Below, one piece after another: positions 25,858-34,369 of a stretch of DNA of 64,000 bases. A program made the position numbers and the translations under genes. The stretch is from Bog-756 sp963813525 (lineage in GTDB: Bacteria > Actinomycetota > Acidimicrobiia > Acidimicrobiales > RAAP-2). Where the stretch lies: positions 1,798,001-1,862,000 of the forward strand of contig CAWEZI010000005.1 in NCBI GenBank assembly GCA_963813525.1. The letters are read 5' to 3'. The notes under the pieces were generated by a model that saw only the letters and a program-made list of their open reading frames with translations, searched no databases and was not told the origin of the DNA. Every line of letters starts with the position of its first letter. The stretch's first letter is position 1.

Positions 25858-25894
25858 ATTCTGCTTCTGGCCGGAGGGAAGGTCAATGACCTTC
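25858..25894 (-). promoter_or_regulatory. Promoter with overlapping palindromic operator for the secreted repeat protein
   Basis: On the minus strand TTGACC (25886-25881) and CAGAAT (25863-25858) are 17 bp apart. The -35 lies inside a palindrome, GAAGGTCA-A-TGACCTTC (25878-25894), with perfect 8-bp arms around a single central base. A repressor bound there would block the polymerase. The coding start is about 160 nt downstream. The regulator is unknown. Confidence 0.5.
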
Positions 25895-25971
25895 AGGTGA
25901 CAATGGACCCATGAGGGGCGGTACTGGCCACCGGGTGCCGGATCCCCGTGGCCCTCCTCGACCGAGCCCGG

Positions 25972-27330
25972 TCAGGCCGACAGCAGTTCTCCTACGGCAA
26001 AGGCCAGGTCAAGAGATTGACGGGCATTGAGGCGAGGGTCGCACGTGGTCGTATAGCGCTGGTGGAGCTGGCCCTCGACGATGTCCTCCACGCCACCCAG
26101 GCATTCGGTCACGTCATCGCCGGTCAGCTCCACATGCACCCCGCCCGGCCAGGTCCCGACGGCGCGGTGGGCCCGGAAGAACCCGGTCAGCTCACCCAGG
26201 ATGTCGTCGAATCGCCGGGTCTTCTGCCCCCCCTCGGCGGTGAACGTGTTGCCGTGCATGGGGTCGCACACCCAGACCACCGGGTGGCCCTCGGCGCCCA
26301 CCGCCCGTAGGAGAGGCGGCAGGGCGTCGTCGACGGTGTCGACCCCCATACGGGTGATGAGGGTGAGGCGGCCCGGAATCCGGCCTGGGTTGAGCCGCTC
26401 ACATAGCCCGACAACCTCATCGGGAGTGGCCGTCGGGCCCACCTTCGAGCCGATCGGGTTGTGGATGCCCGACAGGAACTCGCAGTGGGCACCCTCGGTC
26501 TGGCGGGTCCGCTCGCCCACCCATAGCATGTGCGCCGAGCAGTCGTACCACTGGCCGGAGAGTGAGTCCCGACGGGTCAGGGCCTCCTCGTAGTCGAGGA
26601 TGAGCGCTTCGTGGCTGGTCCAGAAGTCGACCTCGTGGAGGGAGTCCTCAGCCACCAGGTCGATGCCACAGGCGGCCATGAAGCGGAGGGCCCGGTCGAT
26701 GCCCTCGGCGATGCCCTCGAACTGCTGCCCTTCGGTGGAGGAGGCCACGAACTCCTGGTTCCAGGCGTGGACCTGGCTCAGGTCGGCGAACCCCCCCTTG
26801 GTGAAGGCGCGCAGGAGATTGAGGGTGGACACCGACTGGTGGTAGGCGGCAACCAGCCGCTCGGGGTCGGGAACGCGGGCCGATTTTTCGGCCAGGTCGT
26901 CGTTGACCATGTGGCCGCGGAACGAATCGATGATCTGGTCGCCGACCTGCTCGGTCGGCGAGCTGCGGGGCTTGGCGAACTGTCCGGCGATCCGGCCGAC
27001 CTTAATGACCGGCACGCCCGCCCCGTAGGTGAGCACCACCGCCATCTGGAGGATGACCTTGAGCTTGTCGCGGATGGCGTCGGCGCTGAAGTCGGAGAAG
27101 GACTCGGCGCAGTCGCCCGCCTGCAGCACGAAGGCCCGGCCTTCTGCAGCCTGGCCCAGGGCCTTGGTCAGGTGTCGGGCTTCGCCCGCAAATACCAGGG
27201 GGGGTAGCCCGCTGAGCCGGGCGTGGACCCGTTTGAGATCGTCCTGATCGGGCCAGACCGGCTGCTGAGCGGCAGGGCGGGTCCGCCACGAATCGGGGGA
27301 CCAGATGGGCGGAACCGGGCGAGGGGGCAC
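25972..27330 (-). CDS. aroG: Class II 3-deoxy-7-phosphoheptulonate synthase
   Basis: Condenses phosphoenolpyruvate with erythrose 4-phosphate, the first step of the shikimate pathway. The 452-residue protein is the plant/actinobacterial class II type: WSPDSWRTRPAAQQPVWPD at the N-terminus, FVLQAGDCAESF with the metal-binding cysteine, VGRIAGQFAKPRSSPTE, and VWVCDPMHGNT near the C-terminus. The GTG start is preceded 6 nt upstream by TACGCT on the minus strand, which suggests leaderless transcription. It is divergent from the LLM oxidoreductase gene, with only 38 bp between. Feedback control by aromatic amino acids is known for the family but cannot be read here. Confidence 0.95.
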   Translation of the reverse strand: MPPRPVPPIWSPDSWRTRPAAQQPVWPDQDDLKRVHARLSGLPPLVFAGEARHLTKALGQAAEGRAFVLQAGDCAESFSDFSADAIRDKLKVILQMAVVLTYGAGVPVIKVGRIAGQFAKPRSSPTEQVGDQIIDSFRGHMVNDDLAEKSARVPDPERLVAAYHQSVSTLNLLRAFTKGGFADLSQVHAWNQEFVASSTEGQQFEGIAEGIDRALRFMAACGIDLVAEDSLHEVDFWTSHEALILDYEEALTRRDSLSGQWYDCSAHMLWVGERTRQTEGAHCEFLSGIHNPIGSKVGPTATPDEVVGLCERLNPGRIPGRLTLITRMGVDTVDDALPPLLRAVGAEGHPVVWVCDPMHGNTFTAEGGQKTRRFDDILGELTGFFRAHRAVGTWPGGVHVELTGDDVTECLGGVEDIVEGQLHQRYTTTCDPRLNARQSLDLAFAVGELLSA

Positions 27331-27336
27331 TCCACC

Positions 27337-27342
27337 AGCGTA
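27337..27342 (-). promoter_or_regulatory. -10-like element of the DAHP synthase gene
   Basis: TACGCT on the minus strand lies 6 nt before the GTG at 27330. It sits inside a 38-bp divergent spacer that also holds the -10 of the opposite gene. Confidence 0.45.
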
Positions 27343-27355
27343 AAGCCTTCCGACC

Positions 27356-27361
27356 TAGGCT
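27356..27361 (+). promoter_or_regulatory. -10-like element of the LLM oxidoreductase gene
   Basis: TAGGCT ends 7 nt before the ATG at 27369, with no ribosome-binding site between. Its -35 region would overlap the start of the divergent DAHP synthase gene. Confidence 0.45.
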
Positions 27362-27368
27362 CGGCGCC

Positions 27369-28298
27369 ATGTTTCCCTTTCGCTTCGGTGTCCAGCTGTC
27401 GAGAGCCGCTTCGGGGCCGGACTGGCGCTCCCTGGCCCGCAAGATCGAGGACCTCGGCTATTCGACCCTGTTCATCCCCGACCATTTCGACGACCAGTTC
27501 GGCCCGCTGGTCGCCCTGACGGTGGCGGCCGAGGCCACCACCACCTTGCGGGTGGGTTCGCTCGTCTTCGGCAACGACTACCGCCACCCGCTGGTCCTGG
27601 CCAAGGAGATCGCCACTCTCGACCTGTTCTCCGAAGGTCGGGTCGAGTTCGGACTGGGGGCGGGGTGGATGACCACCGACTACGAGCAGTCGGGCATACC
27701 GGCCGATGCGCCCGGCATCCGCATCGACCGCATGACCGAGAGCCTGACCGTCATGAAGGCGCTGTGGTCGACCGGCAAAGCGACCTTCGACGGGAAGTAC
27801 TACCAGCTGGCCGAGGCGGTCGGTTCTCCCGAAGCGGTGCAGCGTCCCCATCCTCCCGTGATCATCGGAGGGGGAGGCAGACGGGTCCTCGGTTTCGCCG
27901 CCCGGGAGGCTGACATCGTCGGTGTCAACCCGAGCCTGGCCGCCGGCTACATCGGTCCGGAGGTGCTCGAGACCACCGGGTCCGACTACTACCACCAGCG
28001 GGTCCAGTGGGTGCGGGAGGCCGCCGGTGCGCGGTTCGACCAGCTCGAACTGCAGTGCCTGACCTTTCTCGTCCAGATCGTGCCCAACCGCGAGGAGGCC
28101 CTCGCCGGACTGGCCGCCGCCCTTTCGGTCACGCCCGATCAGATTGCCGGTTCGCCGGTGGCCATGATCGGCTCCGTCGACGAGATCACCGAATTACTGC
28201 GCCAACGCCGACAGCTGTTCGGGTTCTCCTACATCGTGGTCCATGAAGCGGAGATGGAGGCGTTCGCACCGGTGGTCGCCACTCTCGCGGGCACCTAA
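27369..28298 (+). CDS. LLM-class F420-dependent oxidoreductase (TIGR03621-like)
   Basis: A 309-residue luciferase-like TIM-barrel protein. The start FRFGVQLSRAASGPDWRSLA, the segment GLGAGWMTTDYEQSGIP and PPVIIGGGGRRVL are typical of the group of actinobacterial F420-using enzymes. The substrate cannot be predicted. The TAA stop overlaps the ATG of nadD (TAATG), so it is translationally coupled to NAD synthesis, though no functional link is known. F420 use is inferred from family and phylum; FMN use is a possible alternative. Confidence 0.82.
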   Translation: MFPFRFGVQLSRAASGPDWRSLARKIEDLGYSTLFIPDHFDDQFGPLVALTVAAEATTTLRVGSLVFGNDYRHPLVLAKEIATLDLFSEGRVEFGLGAGWMTTDYEQSGIPADAPGIRIDRMTESLTVMKALWSTGKATFDGKYYQLAEAVGSPEAVQRPHPPVIIGGGGRRVLGFAAREADIVGVNPSLAAGYIGPEVLETTGSDYYHQRVQWVREAAGARFDQLELQCLTFLVQIVPNREEALAGLAAALSVTPDQIAGSPVAMIGSVDEITELLRQRRQLFGFSYIVVHEAEMEAFAPVVATLAGT

Positions 28299-28900
28299 TG
28301 GGCGAAGCGGGGACCACCCGCATCGGACTCTTCGGGGGGACTTTCGATCCCGTGCACACAGCCCACCTCGAAGTGGCCGACGCTGTGCGTCGGGCCCTCG
28401 GTCTCGACCGGATGCTGCTGGTGGTGGCCAACGAGCCCTGGCAGAAGGAGGGGGAGAGGGCGGTGACGCCGGCCGAGGACAGGTGGGCCATGGTCGAGGC
28501 GGCGGTGACCGAGTGGCCCGGGCTCGAAGCGTCGCGTATGGAGATCGACCGGGGCGGTCCGTCCTACACCATCGACACTGTTCGCCAGCTCAGCGAGGAG
28601 GAACCCGGGGCCGACATCATCCTGGCCGTGGGGTCCGACGTGGTCGGGGGTCTGACCAGCTGGCACGAGGAACGGGCCCTGCGGCCCCTGGTCACCCTGG
28701 CTGTGGTGGGTCGGCCCGGGTCGCCGCCGGTGGAGGCGCCACCGGGATGGAAAACGGTGACGGTGCCGGTTGCCCCCTTCGCGGTGTCGAGCACCGAGCT
28801 GCGGGACCGGCTCGAATCGGGGCGAACGGTACGAGGACTGGTTCCCGACCCGGTGATCCGTTGCATCGAGCAACGGGGTCTGTACGCTACGAGGAGATGA
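28298..28900 (+). CDS. nadD: Nicotinate-nucleotide adenylyltransferase
   Basis: Transfers AMP from ATP to nicotinate mononucleotide in NAD synthesis. The nucleotidyltransferase motif GLFGGTFDPVHTAHLE is at the N-terminus and the second motif SSTELRDRLESG near the C-terminus; 200 residues is normal. It overlaps the preceding oxidoreductase by one base and the next gene by an ATGA junction. The nadD-to-rsfS neighbourhood is conserved widely in bacteria. Confidence 0.95.
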   Translation: MGEAGTTRIGLFGGTFDPVHTAHLEVADAVRRALGLDRMLLVVANEPWQKEGERAVTPAEDRWAMVEAAVTEWPGLEASRMEIDRGGPSYTIDTVRQLSEEEPGADIILAVGSDVVGGLTSWHEERALRPLVTLAVVGRPGSPPVEAPPGWKTVTVPVAPFAVSSTELRDRLESGRTVRGLVPDPVIRCIEQRGLYATRR

Positions 28901-29361
28901 CCGTGGGGACCCGGCCGGACGAGTCAGACACCAGCACAGAGCCAGTCCAACCCCCTCCCACACCAGCCGAAGCCCCTCCCGCAGCGGACGAACGGCCTCC
29001 CGGTCCGAACGATCCTCCTGTTGGCCCCCTTGCCCAAGCCGGGGCGGTCGCCCCCACCGCTCCCACTGCCCCTGCGGCTCCCGCCGCCCCCACTGCCCCG
29101 ACACTCCGGCGCCAGGCGCTGAGGGCCGAGCGGCGACAGCGCCGGCGCATCTCGCTAGGGTGTGCCTTGTTGATCACGGTGTGCGTCGTCATCACTCTGC
29201 TTATCGTCGCCTTCGCCCGCGACCGGCCGGCGCCGTCCCAAGTGATCTCGGCAGGGGTGGGCGTGGCCGCCGGAGTTCCGGCTGGCCGGCACCCTGTCAC
29301 CGACGTCATCCCGCTCACATCCATCCAAGGCGCTCCGGCGTCACGAGGAGGCAACCGTTGA
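28897..29361 (+). CDS. Small single-pass membrane protein between nadD and rsfS
   Basis: A 154-residue protein of no recognised family. The first 75 or so residues are Pro/Ala/Thr-rich and acidic, then comes a basic patch (RRQALRAERRQRRR), one membrane segment (LGCALLITVCVVITLLIVAF) and a 45-residue outer tail. The ATG overlaps the nadD stop and has GAGGAG directly ahead; the stop overlaps the TTG start of rsfS. In other actinobacteria this position often holds a LytR/CpsA/Psr-type gene; this short protein keeps only a TM-and-tail layout, with no catalytic domain. Confidence 0.65.
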   Translation: MTVGTRPDESDTSTEPVQPPPTPAEAPPAADERPPGPNDPPVGPLAQAGAVAPTAPTAPAAPAAPTAPTLRRQALRAERRQRRRISLGCALLITVCVVITLLIVAFARDRPAPSQVISAGVGVAAGVPAGRHPVTDVIPLTSIQGAPASRGGNR

Positions 29362-29756
29362 CAACATCCAGTGTCGTCCCGCTCGTCGAGAAGGTCGAGC
29401 CGTTCGTTCCCGAGGAGTGCATTGTGGCGGCGCGTGCCGCTGATGCCAAGTCGGGCGAGTCGACCGTCATCCTGGCCATGACCGAGCTTCTGGCCATTAC
29501 CGACGCGTTCGTGATCACCAGCGGTCGCAACAGCCGCCAGGTGCGGACCATCGTCGACGAAGTGGAGCTGCAGGTGGCGCAAGCGGCCGACCTCCGCCCG
29601 CTGCGGGTGGAAGGTCTCGATGACGCCCACTGGATACTGATGGACTACGGCGACTTTCTGGTGCACGTCTTCCTCGATGAATGGCGGCAGTTCTACGACC
29701 TCGAGCACCTGTGGGCCGACGCCCCCCGCATCCCGTGGTCGCCGAGCCAGACCTGA
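29358..29756 (+). CDS. rsfS: Ribosomal silencing factor RsfS
   Basis: Binds L14 on the 50S subunit and blocks subunit joining when nutrients are low (Iojap/YbeB family). The core ESTVILAMTELLAITDAFVI and LRVEGLDDAHWILMDYGDFL with HVF are clear. The frame is open upstream, but GAGGAGG stands 7 nt before a TTG at 29358 that overlaps the previous stop, giving a normal 132-residue protein. It is the last gene of the run that starts with the LLM oxidoreductase and converges on the mini-LpqB gene. Confidence 0.92.
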   Translation: MTTSSVVPLVEKVEPFVPEECIVAARAADAKSGESTVILAMTELLAITDAFVITSGRNSRQVRTIVDEVELQVAQAADLRPLRVEGLDDAHWILMDYGDFLVHVFLDEWRQFYDLEHLWADAPRIPWSPSQT

Positions 29757-29776
29757 GCCCGTCGTGCGGGCCAGAC

Positions 29777-29808
29777 CTGAGCCCGTTGTAAGAGCGAGAG
29801 GGGCTCAG
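29777..29808. terminator. Bidirectional hairpin between convergent rsfS and the GerMN lipoprotein gene
   Basis: CTGAGCCC and GGGCTCAG form a perfect 8-bp stem with a 16-nt loop, covering the stop codon of the minus-strand gene. It stands in the short spacer between two converging genes, the usual place for a shared terminator. Confidence 0.45.
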
Positions 29809-30404
29809 CCGGCGGGTGCCTGCGGGGCATAGGCACTGCGATTGACCGGCCCGGGGACCTGGACCCCACTGGCCGTCGGCACCTCGATGGGCTGACCGGC
29901 GATCTGGAAGACGACGCCGGTGACCCCCGGTTGCTGGGTGGCGGTATAGACGACCTGGGCAATGGCCAGCGTCTGGTCGGTCCCCACCACCTGCACCGGG
30001 TTGGTGGTGAAGTCCACAGTGGCGATGCCACCGGTCACGGTGGCCTTGGCCGTCTTGTCACCGGTCAAGAAGCTCTGCAGCCCGAATCTCGACTCGGCAT
30101 CAGTCGGGCCTTCGAGCAGGCCGTCGAGGATCTCGCTCAGGCTGGCCGGGATGGGTACATAGCGGGAGACGGCCACCACCCTCTGTTTTGGACCGACCAT
30201 GTACATCGTCTCCGGCACCGACACCGTGGTCGGCGCCACCGCGGGCACGGTGGTCGGTGGGGCCGGCCGGAGCAGGTTGAAGGGAACGTCCGCTTTGGCG
30301 ATGGCGGTGGGTGAAGCCGAGGCCGCCACCCCGCAGGCCGAAGCGCCCACGGCCACCAGGGTCAGAGCGGCAAGGCAGAGCCAGCGGCGGGCACGGATCG
30401 TCAC
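29805..30404 (-). CDS. GerMN-domain lipoprotein, shortened LpqB-like protein
   Basis: A 199-residue exported protein. The N-terminus RRWLCLAALTLVAVG ends in ASAC, a plausible lipobox. A Thr/Pro linker leads to a GerMN (sporulation/germination) domain (VVAVSRYVPIPASLSEILDGLLEGP through GIATVDF). The start GTG overlaps the MtrB-like kinase stop (GTGA). In mycobacteria mtrA-mtrB is followed by lpqB, whose product has GerMN plus a large beta-propeller; this version keeps only the GerMN part. It probably modulates the sensor kinase from outside. Confidence 0.83.
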   Translation of the reverse strand: MTIRARRWLCLAALTLVAVGASACGVAASASPTAIAKADVPFNLLRPAPPTTVPAVAPTTVSVPETMYMVGPKQRVVAVSRYVPIPASLSEILDGLLEGPTDAESRFGLQSFLTGDKTAKATVTGGIATVDFTTNPVQVVGTDQTLAIAQVVYTATQQPGVTGVVFQIAGQPIEVPTASGVQVPGPVNRSAYAPQAPAG

Positions 30405-31954
30405 GTCGGCGACCCCACTGTGTCGTCCGGAGAGAGGGGCAACTCGACCACGAAACGGGCGCCGCGCCCGGGGGCATCCTCGATCCACACCGAACCACCG
30501 TGGAGACGGACGTGTTCGGCCACCAGCGACAGCCCGAGCCCGGTGCCCTCGCTCGATGCTCGTTGACCGGACCTGCTGCCGCGGTAGAAGCGCTCGAAGA
30601 GATGGAGGCGCTCCTGGGGGGCGATGCCCGGCCCGTGGTCCTCGACGATCACCCGGATGGTGAGCGGCGGTCCAGCGCCGTCTGTACCCGCCGGATGTCG
30701 CTCGACGATCACCCGCGTCGCCCCTCCGGCGTAGAGAGCGGCGTTGTCGACCAGGTTGGCCATCACCCGCTCGAAGCGCCGTTTGTCCACCCGTAGGCGC
30801 ACGCCCTCGACCCCTGGCCCGATCTGGACGGGCAGCTCCGAAGCCCGGTGGCCGTTGCTGCCGATGGCGGCGGAGGCGGTCACGGCCCGACGGACCAGCT
30901 CGCCGGGGTCGACCTCGTCGAGAGAGAGCTCGGCCGAGCCGGCATCGAATCTCGAGATCTCGAGCAGCTCGTCCACCATGCGGGTGAACCGGAGGAGGTC
31001 GCCGTCCAGTAGGTCCAACGCGCTCTGGGCGCGCGGATCGAGCTCGGCCCGGTGAGCTTCGAGGACACCGATTGTGGCTGACAGCGTGGTCAGGGGCGAC
31101 CGGAGCTCGTGGCTCACGTCGGAGGTGAAACGGGCTTCCCTTTCGATTCGATCCTGCAAGTTGGCCGTCATCCGGTTGAAGGCAGACGCCAGCTCCTGGA
31201 GGTCGACGTCGTCTCCGGCCTCCACCCGGGTGTCGAGGTCCCCACCGGCGATGGCCACGGCCGCGTCGGTAACCTCGCTCAGAGGCCGCAACGCTCTTCC
31301 GGTGGCCCATCGCCCGAGCGCGGCTCCGGCCAAGGTGGTCACCAGAGCGGCCGCCCCCAAGGCGAAGGCCAGCGTGCGCAGAGTGCCGTCGAGCTCGGCC
31401 AAGGAGAACACTTCGAAGTAGGCAGCATGCACGGCAGGCAAGGGAACGCCGATGACCAGTTCGGGCGTGCCGTTGAGGTCGAAGACCTGGGAGGCGGGTG
31501 TCCCCGACAGGACGAGAGAGCGCTCGAGGACCGGCACCGCGCTCTCACTCACCGATATGGAAGTGGCATACCACTGACCGCCGCTGTGGAGCACGGACCG
31601 CGACCCGGGGAGGGTGTCCACCGACTCGATCAGCTGATTGACCTGCGTTCCCGGCGACCGCAGTGAGTTCTGGATCAACGACGCGTTGGCGAATGCCTGC
31701 CGCTGGTCGGCCGTCTGACGCTCGTTGAGGAAGCTCTGGCGGGCGGCGAAGTAGGTGATGCCGGCCATGAGGGTCGAGAGGGCCAGCGCGCCGATGGCGA
31801 ACGTCGCCGTGACCCGTGCTCGCAGGCCGAGCCCGGCGGAAAGACTGGTTCGCCGGGTAGATGGGGGAGGGGCGGGGCCCGCCCGCTCCTCATGGTGGGC
31901 TGACGGCGCAGGGCGGAAGGATCCGGAGACCGGGCGCGGCTCAGCCGATGCCAT
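30401..31954 (-). CDS. mtrB: Sensor histidine kinase, MtrB-like
   Basis: Membrane histidine kinase of 517 residues. There is a disordered cytoplasmic N-terminus, TM1 about 48-70, an extracytoplasmic sensor of about 120 residues, TM2 about 193-217, a HAMP segment, then the dimerisation domain with phosphoacceptor His282 in FTSDVSHELRSPLTTL and the ATPase domain with N box NLVDNAALYAGG, DHGPGIA and GTGLGLSL. It starts 3 bp after the regulator gene and overlaps the lipoprotein gene. By synteny it is the MtrB sensor, which in other actinobacteria controls cell-wall and division genes. Confidence 0.88.
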   Translation of the reverse strand: MASAEPRPVSGSFRPAPSAHHEERAGPAPPPSTRRTSLSAGLGLRARVTATFAIGALALSTLMAGITYFAARQSFLNERQTADQRQAFANASLIQNSLRSPGTQVNQLIESVDTLPGSRSVLHSGGQWYATSISVSESAVPVLERSLVLSGTPASQVFDLNGTPELVIGVPLPAVHAAYFEVFSLAELDGTLRTLAFALGAAALVTTLAGAALGRWATGRALRPLSEVTDAAVAIAGGDLDTRVEAGDDVDLQELASAFNRMTANLQDRIEREARFTSDVSHELRSPLTTLSATIGVLEAHRAELDPRAQSALDLLDGDLLRFTRMVDELLEISRFDAGSAELSLDEVDPGELVRRAVTASAAIGSNGHRASELPVQIGPGVEGVRLRVDKRRFERVMANLVDNAALYAGGATRVIVERHPAGTDGAGPPLTIRVIVEDHGPGIAPQERLHLFERFYRGSRSGQRASSEGTGLGLSLVAEHVRLHGGSVWIEDAPGRGARFVVELPLSPDDTVGSPT

Positions 31955-31957
31955 CGG

Positions 31958-32635
31958 TCACACCGCCAGCTTGTAGCCCATCCCCCGGACGGTGAGGATG
32001 AAGCGGGGATTGGCCGGGTCGGGCTCCACCTTGGTTCGCAGTCGGCGCACGTGGACATCCACCAGGCGCCCGTCACCGAAGTAGTCGTACCCCCAAACCT
32101 GTTCGAGCAAGTGCTCGCGGCTCAGGACCTTGCCGGGGTGGTCGGCCAGCTCGCACAGCAGGCGGAACTCCGTCCGCGTGCAGTGGACCTCCTCACCTGC
32201 TCGCTTGACCACGCCCGCTTCCGGTTCGATCTCGACGTCCCCGAAGCTGAGGATGGAGTCACCCGAGTTTTCGGAACGGGAGCGGCGGAGGAGAGCGCGG
32301 ATCCGGGCAGCCAGCTCCTTGGCCACGAACGGCTTGGTCACGTAGTCGTCCGCCCCCGCTTCGAGACCGGCCACCACGTCGTGGGTGTCGGAGCGGGCGG
32401 TCACCATAATGACGGGAACCGTGCTCTGGCGTCGGAGGCTCCGACACGTCTCGAAGCCGTCGATGCCGGGCAGCATGAGGTCGATGAGGACCAGCTCGAA
32501 GGGGTTGTCGCGGAATCGGGACACTGCGTCCTCGCCACTCGAGGCCTCCTCGACCGTGTAGCCCTCATCCTCGAGGGCCAGGCGCATCGACGACCGGATC
32601 CGCTCGTCGTCCTCGACCACCAGGATCCGGCTCAT
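31958..32635 (-). CDS. mtrA: OmpR-family response regulator, MtrA-like
   Basis: A 225-residue two-domain regulator. The receiver has the acidic pair at Asp9-Asp10, the phosphoacceptor Asp52 (LIDLMLPGIDG) and Lys101 in TKPF. The C-terminal winged helix ends GYKLAV, with VWGYDYFGDGRLVDVHVRRLRTK typical of MtrA. It is first in the three-gene regulator-kinase-lipoprotein unit. A strong hairpin separates it from the substrate-binding protein gene upstream. Confidence 0.9.
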   Translation of the reverse strand: MSRILVVEDDERIRSSMRLALEDEGYTVEEASSGEDAVSRFRDNPFELVLIDLMLPGIDGFETCRSLRRQSTVPVIMVTARSDTHDVVAGLEAGADDYVTKPFVAKELAARIRALLRRSRSENSGDSILSFGDVEIEPEAGVVKRAGEEVHCTRTEFRLLCELADHPGKVLSREHLLEQVWGYDYFGDGRLVDVHVRRLRTKVEPDPANPRFILTVRGMGYKLAV

Positions 32636-32658
32636 GATCCGATCATCCCACGCTTGAC

Positions 32659-32684
32659 CTCCCCGCTCGAGGTCGAGCGGGGAG
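32659..32684 (-). terminator. Strong hairpin between the solute-binding protein gene and mtrA
   Basis: CTCCCCGCTCGA and TCGAGCGGGGAG are perfect 12-bp complements with only two bases between, directly after the stop of the substrate-binding protein gene (minus strand) and about 24 bp before the mtrA start. No T tract follows. It may terminate the upstream transcript or be a protein site. Confidence 0.5.
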
Positions 32685-32689
32685 GGAGG

Positions 32690-34369
32690 TCAGGAGTTGA
32701 GCCAGATCTGGGTGGGCCAGATGTCGCCGCCAAAGAAGGGCAGGGCCTTGCCTCCGGCCGGCGTGGTCGGGTTGGCGAAATTCTCGACCTTGGGCTGGGC
32801 CCCGATGGCCCACACCGTCCGGTCGTACCAGATGTAGGGGATGTCCTTCCCCATGAGCTTGGTCACCTCTTGGTAAGCGGCCACCCGGTCGGCCTGGTTG
32901 GAGGACTGCCGGCCCTTCTGCAGGGCCGTCTCCATGGCCGGATCGGTGTTGCGGGCCATGTTGATGGCGAAGCCCGGCGTGGTGGCGTTGGTGGGGCTCC
33001 AGAAGATGTAGTTGAGGTCGGGATCGACGGCGTTGAACTGACGCCACACCTGAGCCTCGAAGGTACCGAGCAGGGCGGTGTTGATGATCTGAGCCTGTTG
33101 GATGGGGGTGAGCGAGACGGTCATGCCGGCCGCCTGCAACTGGGCCTGGAGGAACTCGGCGATCTTGGTGGTATTGGAGTCGGGCGTGTGATTGAGGGAT
33201 ACCGACAACGGCTGACCGGTGTCTTTCTCCACCTCCTGGACCAGCTGCTTGGCCATCGATGGGTTGTACTCGGGGAACCCGTTGTCGGCCACGTAGTAAG
33301 GAGAGCCGGGGATGAACGGCCCGTTGGAGGTGGGATTGACTCCCTTGTCGATGACGGCCACGTACTCCTTCGAGCTGATGGCATAGGCCGCCGCCTGACG
33401 GGCCTTCAGATTGTCGAAGGGCGGCTTCGACAGATTGAGCAGAAGGCACCCCATGTCCGGTTCGCCGATCGTGTTGTGGCTGTCATCGATGTAGCCGAAG
33501 GAGCTGTTTGCCCGGAGGGCGATGATGGCGTCGGCTGTGTCGGTGTGCATGATGTCGACCCCGCCGGACTGGAGAGTGGCCAGAAGCTGGTCGGGATCGG
33601 GAATGGGTTTGTAGGTGATGCTGTCCAAATAGGGAAGGCCCGGACGCCAGTAGTGCGGGTTCTTGGTGGCTGTGAAATGGTCGTTCGGGATCCAATCCTG
33701 GAACACGAAGGGGCCCGTGCCGATGGGATTGGTCTGGCTGTTGGAGTTGAGCCAGTTCGGCTCGGCCACGTAGGCGATCTGACCGCCGATGCCCCCGCAC
33801 AGGTAGTAGTCGAACGGGACCCAGGCGGTCTTCATGGTCACGGTCACCGTCTGCGAGTTGACCACCGAGACATTGGAGATGGTGGTGAACTCCGGACCGG
33901 TCAGGCCCGAAGCCTGTTGGGCGGCGATGTTGGCCGCCAAGGCGGCGGAGTCACACGGGGTCCCGTTGTGGAAGACGAGATTGGGTCGGAGGGTGATGGT
34001 CCACACCGTGTAATCGGCGTTGGGGGTCACCGACTGGGCCAGGTAGGGCTGAGGCGTACCGTCGGCCCCGGTGATCATGAGGGGGTCGAAGACCGTGCGC
34101 GCATAGAGGATGCCCACTTCGTCGAAGGTGCCCTGAGTGGTGGAGAAACCCTTTTCCTCAGCGTCGACACCGAAGATGAGCTGCCCGCCCAGTTTGGGTG
34201 TCGCCGTCGAGACGCCGTTGGGGTGGCTCGTGCCGGTGGAAGTGGACGGGGTGCTCGAACCTGAGCTGCAAGCATCCAGCAGGCCGCCCGCGGTCCCGAT
34301 GACGGCCAGGCCCGCCCCGGCGGCCGCCCCTCGGGCCATAAACGAGCGTCGGTCGATGCGGTCAGACAT
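32690..34369 (-). CDS. ABC transporter substrate-binding protein, family 5 (peptide/nickel type), Tat lipoprotein
   Basis: A 559-residue extracytoplasmic binding protein. The N-terminus DRRSFMARG is a twin-arginine signal followed by a hydrophobic stretch and the lipobox LLDAC with Cys34, so it is exported folded and lipid-anchored. The SBP_bac_5 fold is seen in VFDPLMITGADGTPQPYLAQ, NPIGTGPFVFQDW and the long C-terminal lobe. ATG 34369 has GGGGGA upstream. No permease or ATPase genes are adjacent, so the transporter partner lies elsewhere; the ligand (oligopeptide or other) is unknown. Confidence 0.88.
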   Translation of the reverse strand: MSDRIDRRSFMARGAAAGAGLAVIGTAGGLLDACSSGSSTPSTSTGTSHPNGVSTATPKLGGQLIFGVDAEEKGFSTTQGTFDEVGILYARTVFDPLMITGADGTPQPYLAQSVTPNADYTVWTITLRPNLVFHNGTPCDSAALAANIAAQQASGLTGPEFTTISNVSVVNSQTVTVTMKTAWVPFDYYLCGGIGGQIAYVAEPNWLNSNSQTNPIGTGPFVFQDWIPNDHFTATKNPHYWRPGLPYLDSITYKPIPDPDQLLATLQSGGVDIMHTDTADAIIALRANSSFGYIDDSHNTIGEPDMGCLLLNLSKPPFDNLKARQAAAYAISSKEYVAVIDKGVNPTSNGPFIPGSPYYVADNGFPEYNPSMAKQLVQEVEKDTGQPLSVSLNHTPDSNTTKIAEFLQAQLQAAGMTVSLTPIQQAQIINTALLGTFEAQVWRQFNAVDPDLNYIFWSPTNATTPGFAINMARNTDPAMETALQKGRQSSNQADRVAAYQEVTKLMGKDIPYIWYDRTVWAIGAQPKVENFANPTTPAGGKALPFFGGDIWPTQIWLNS

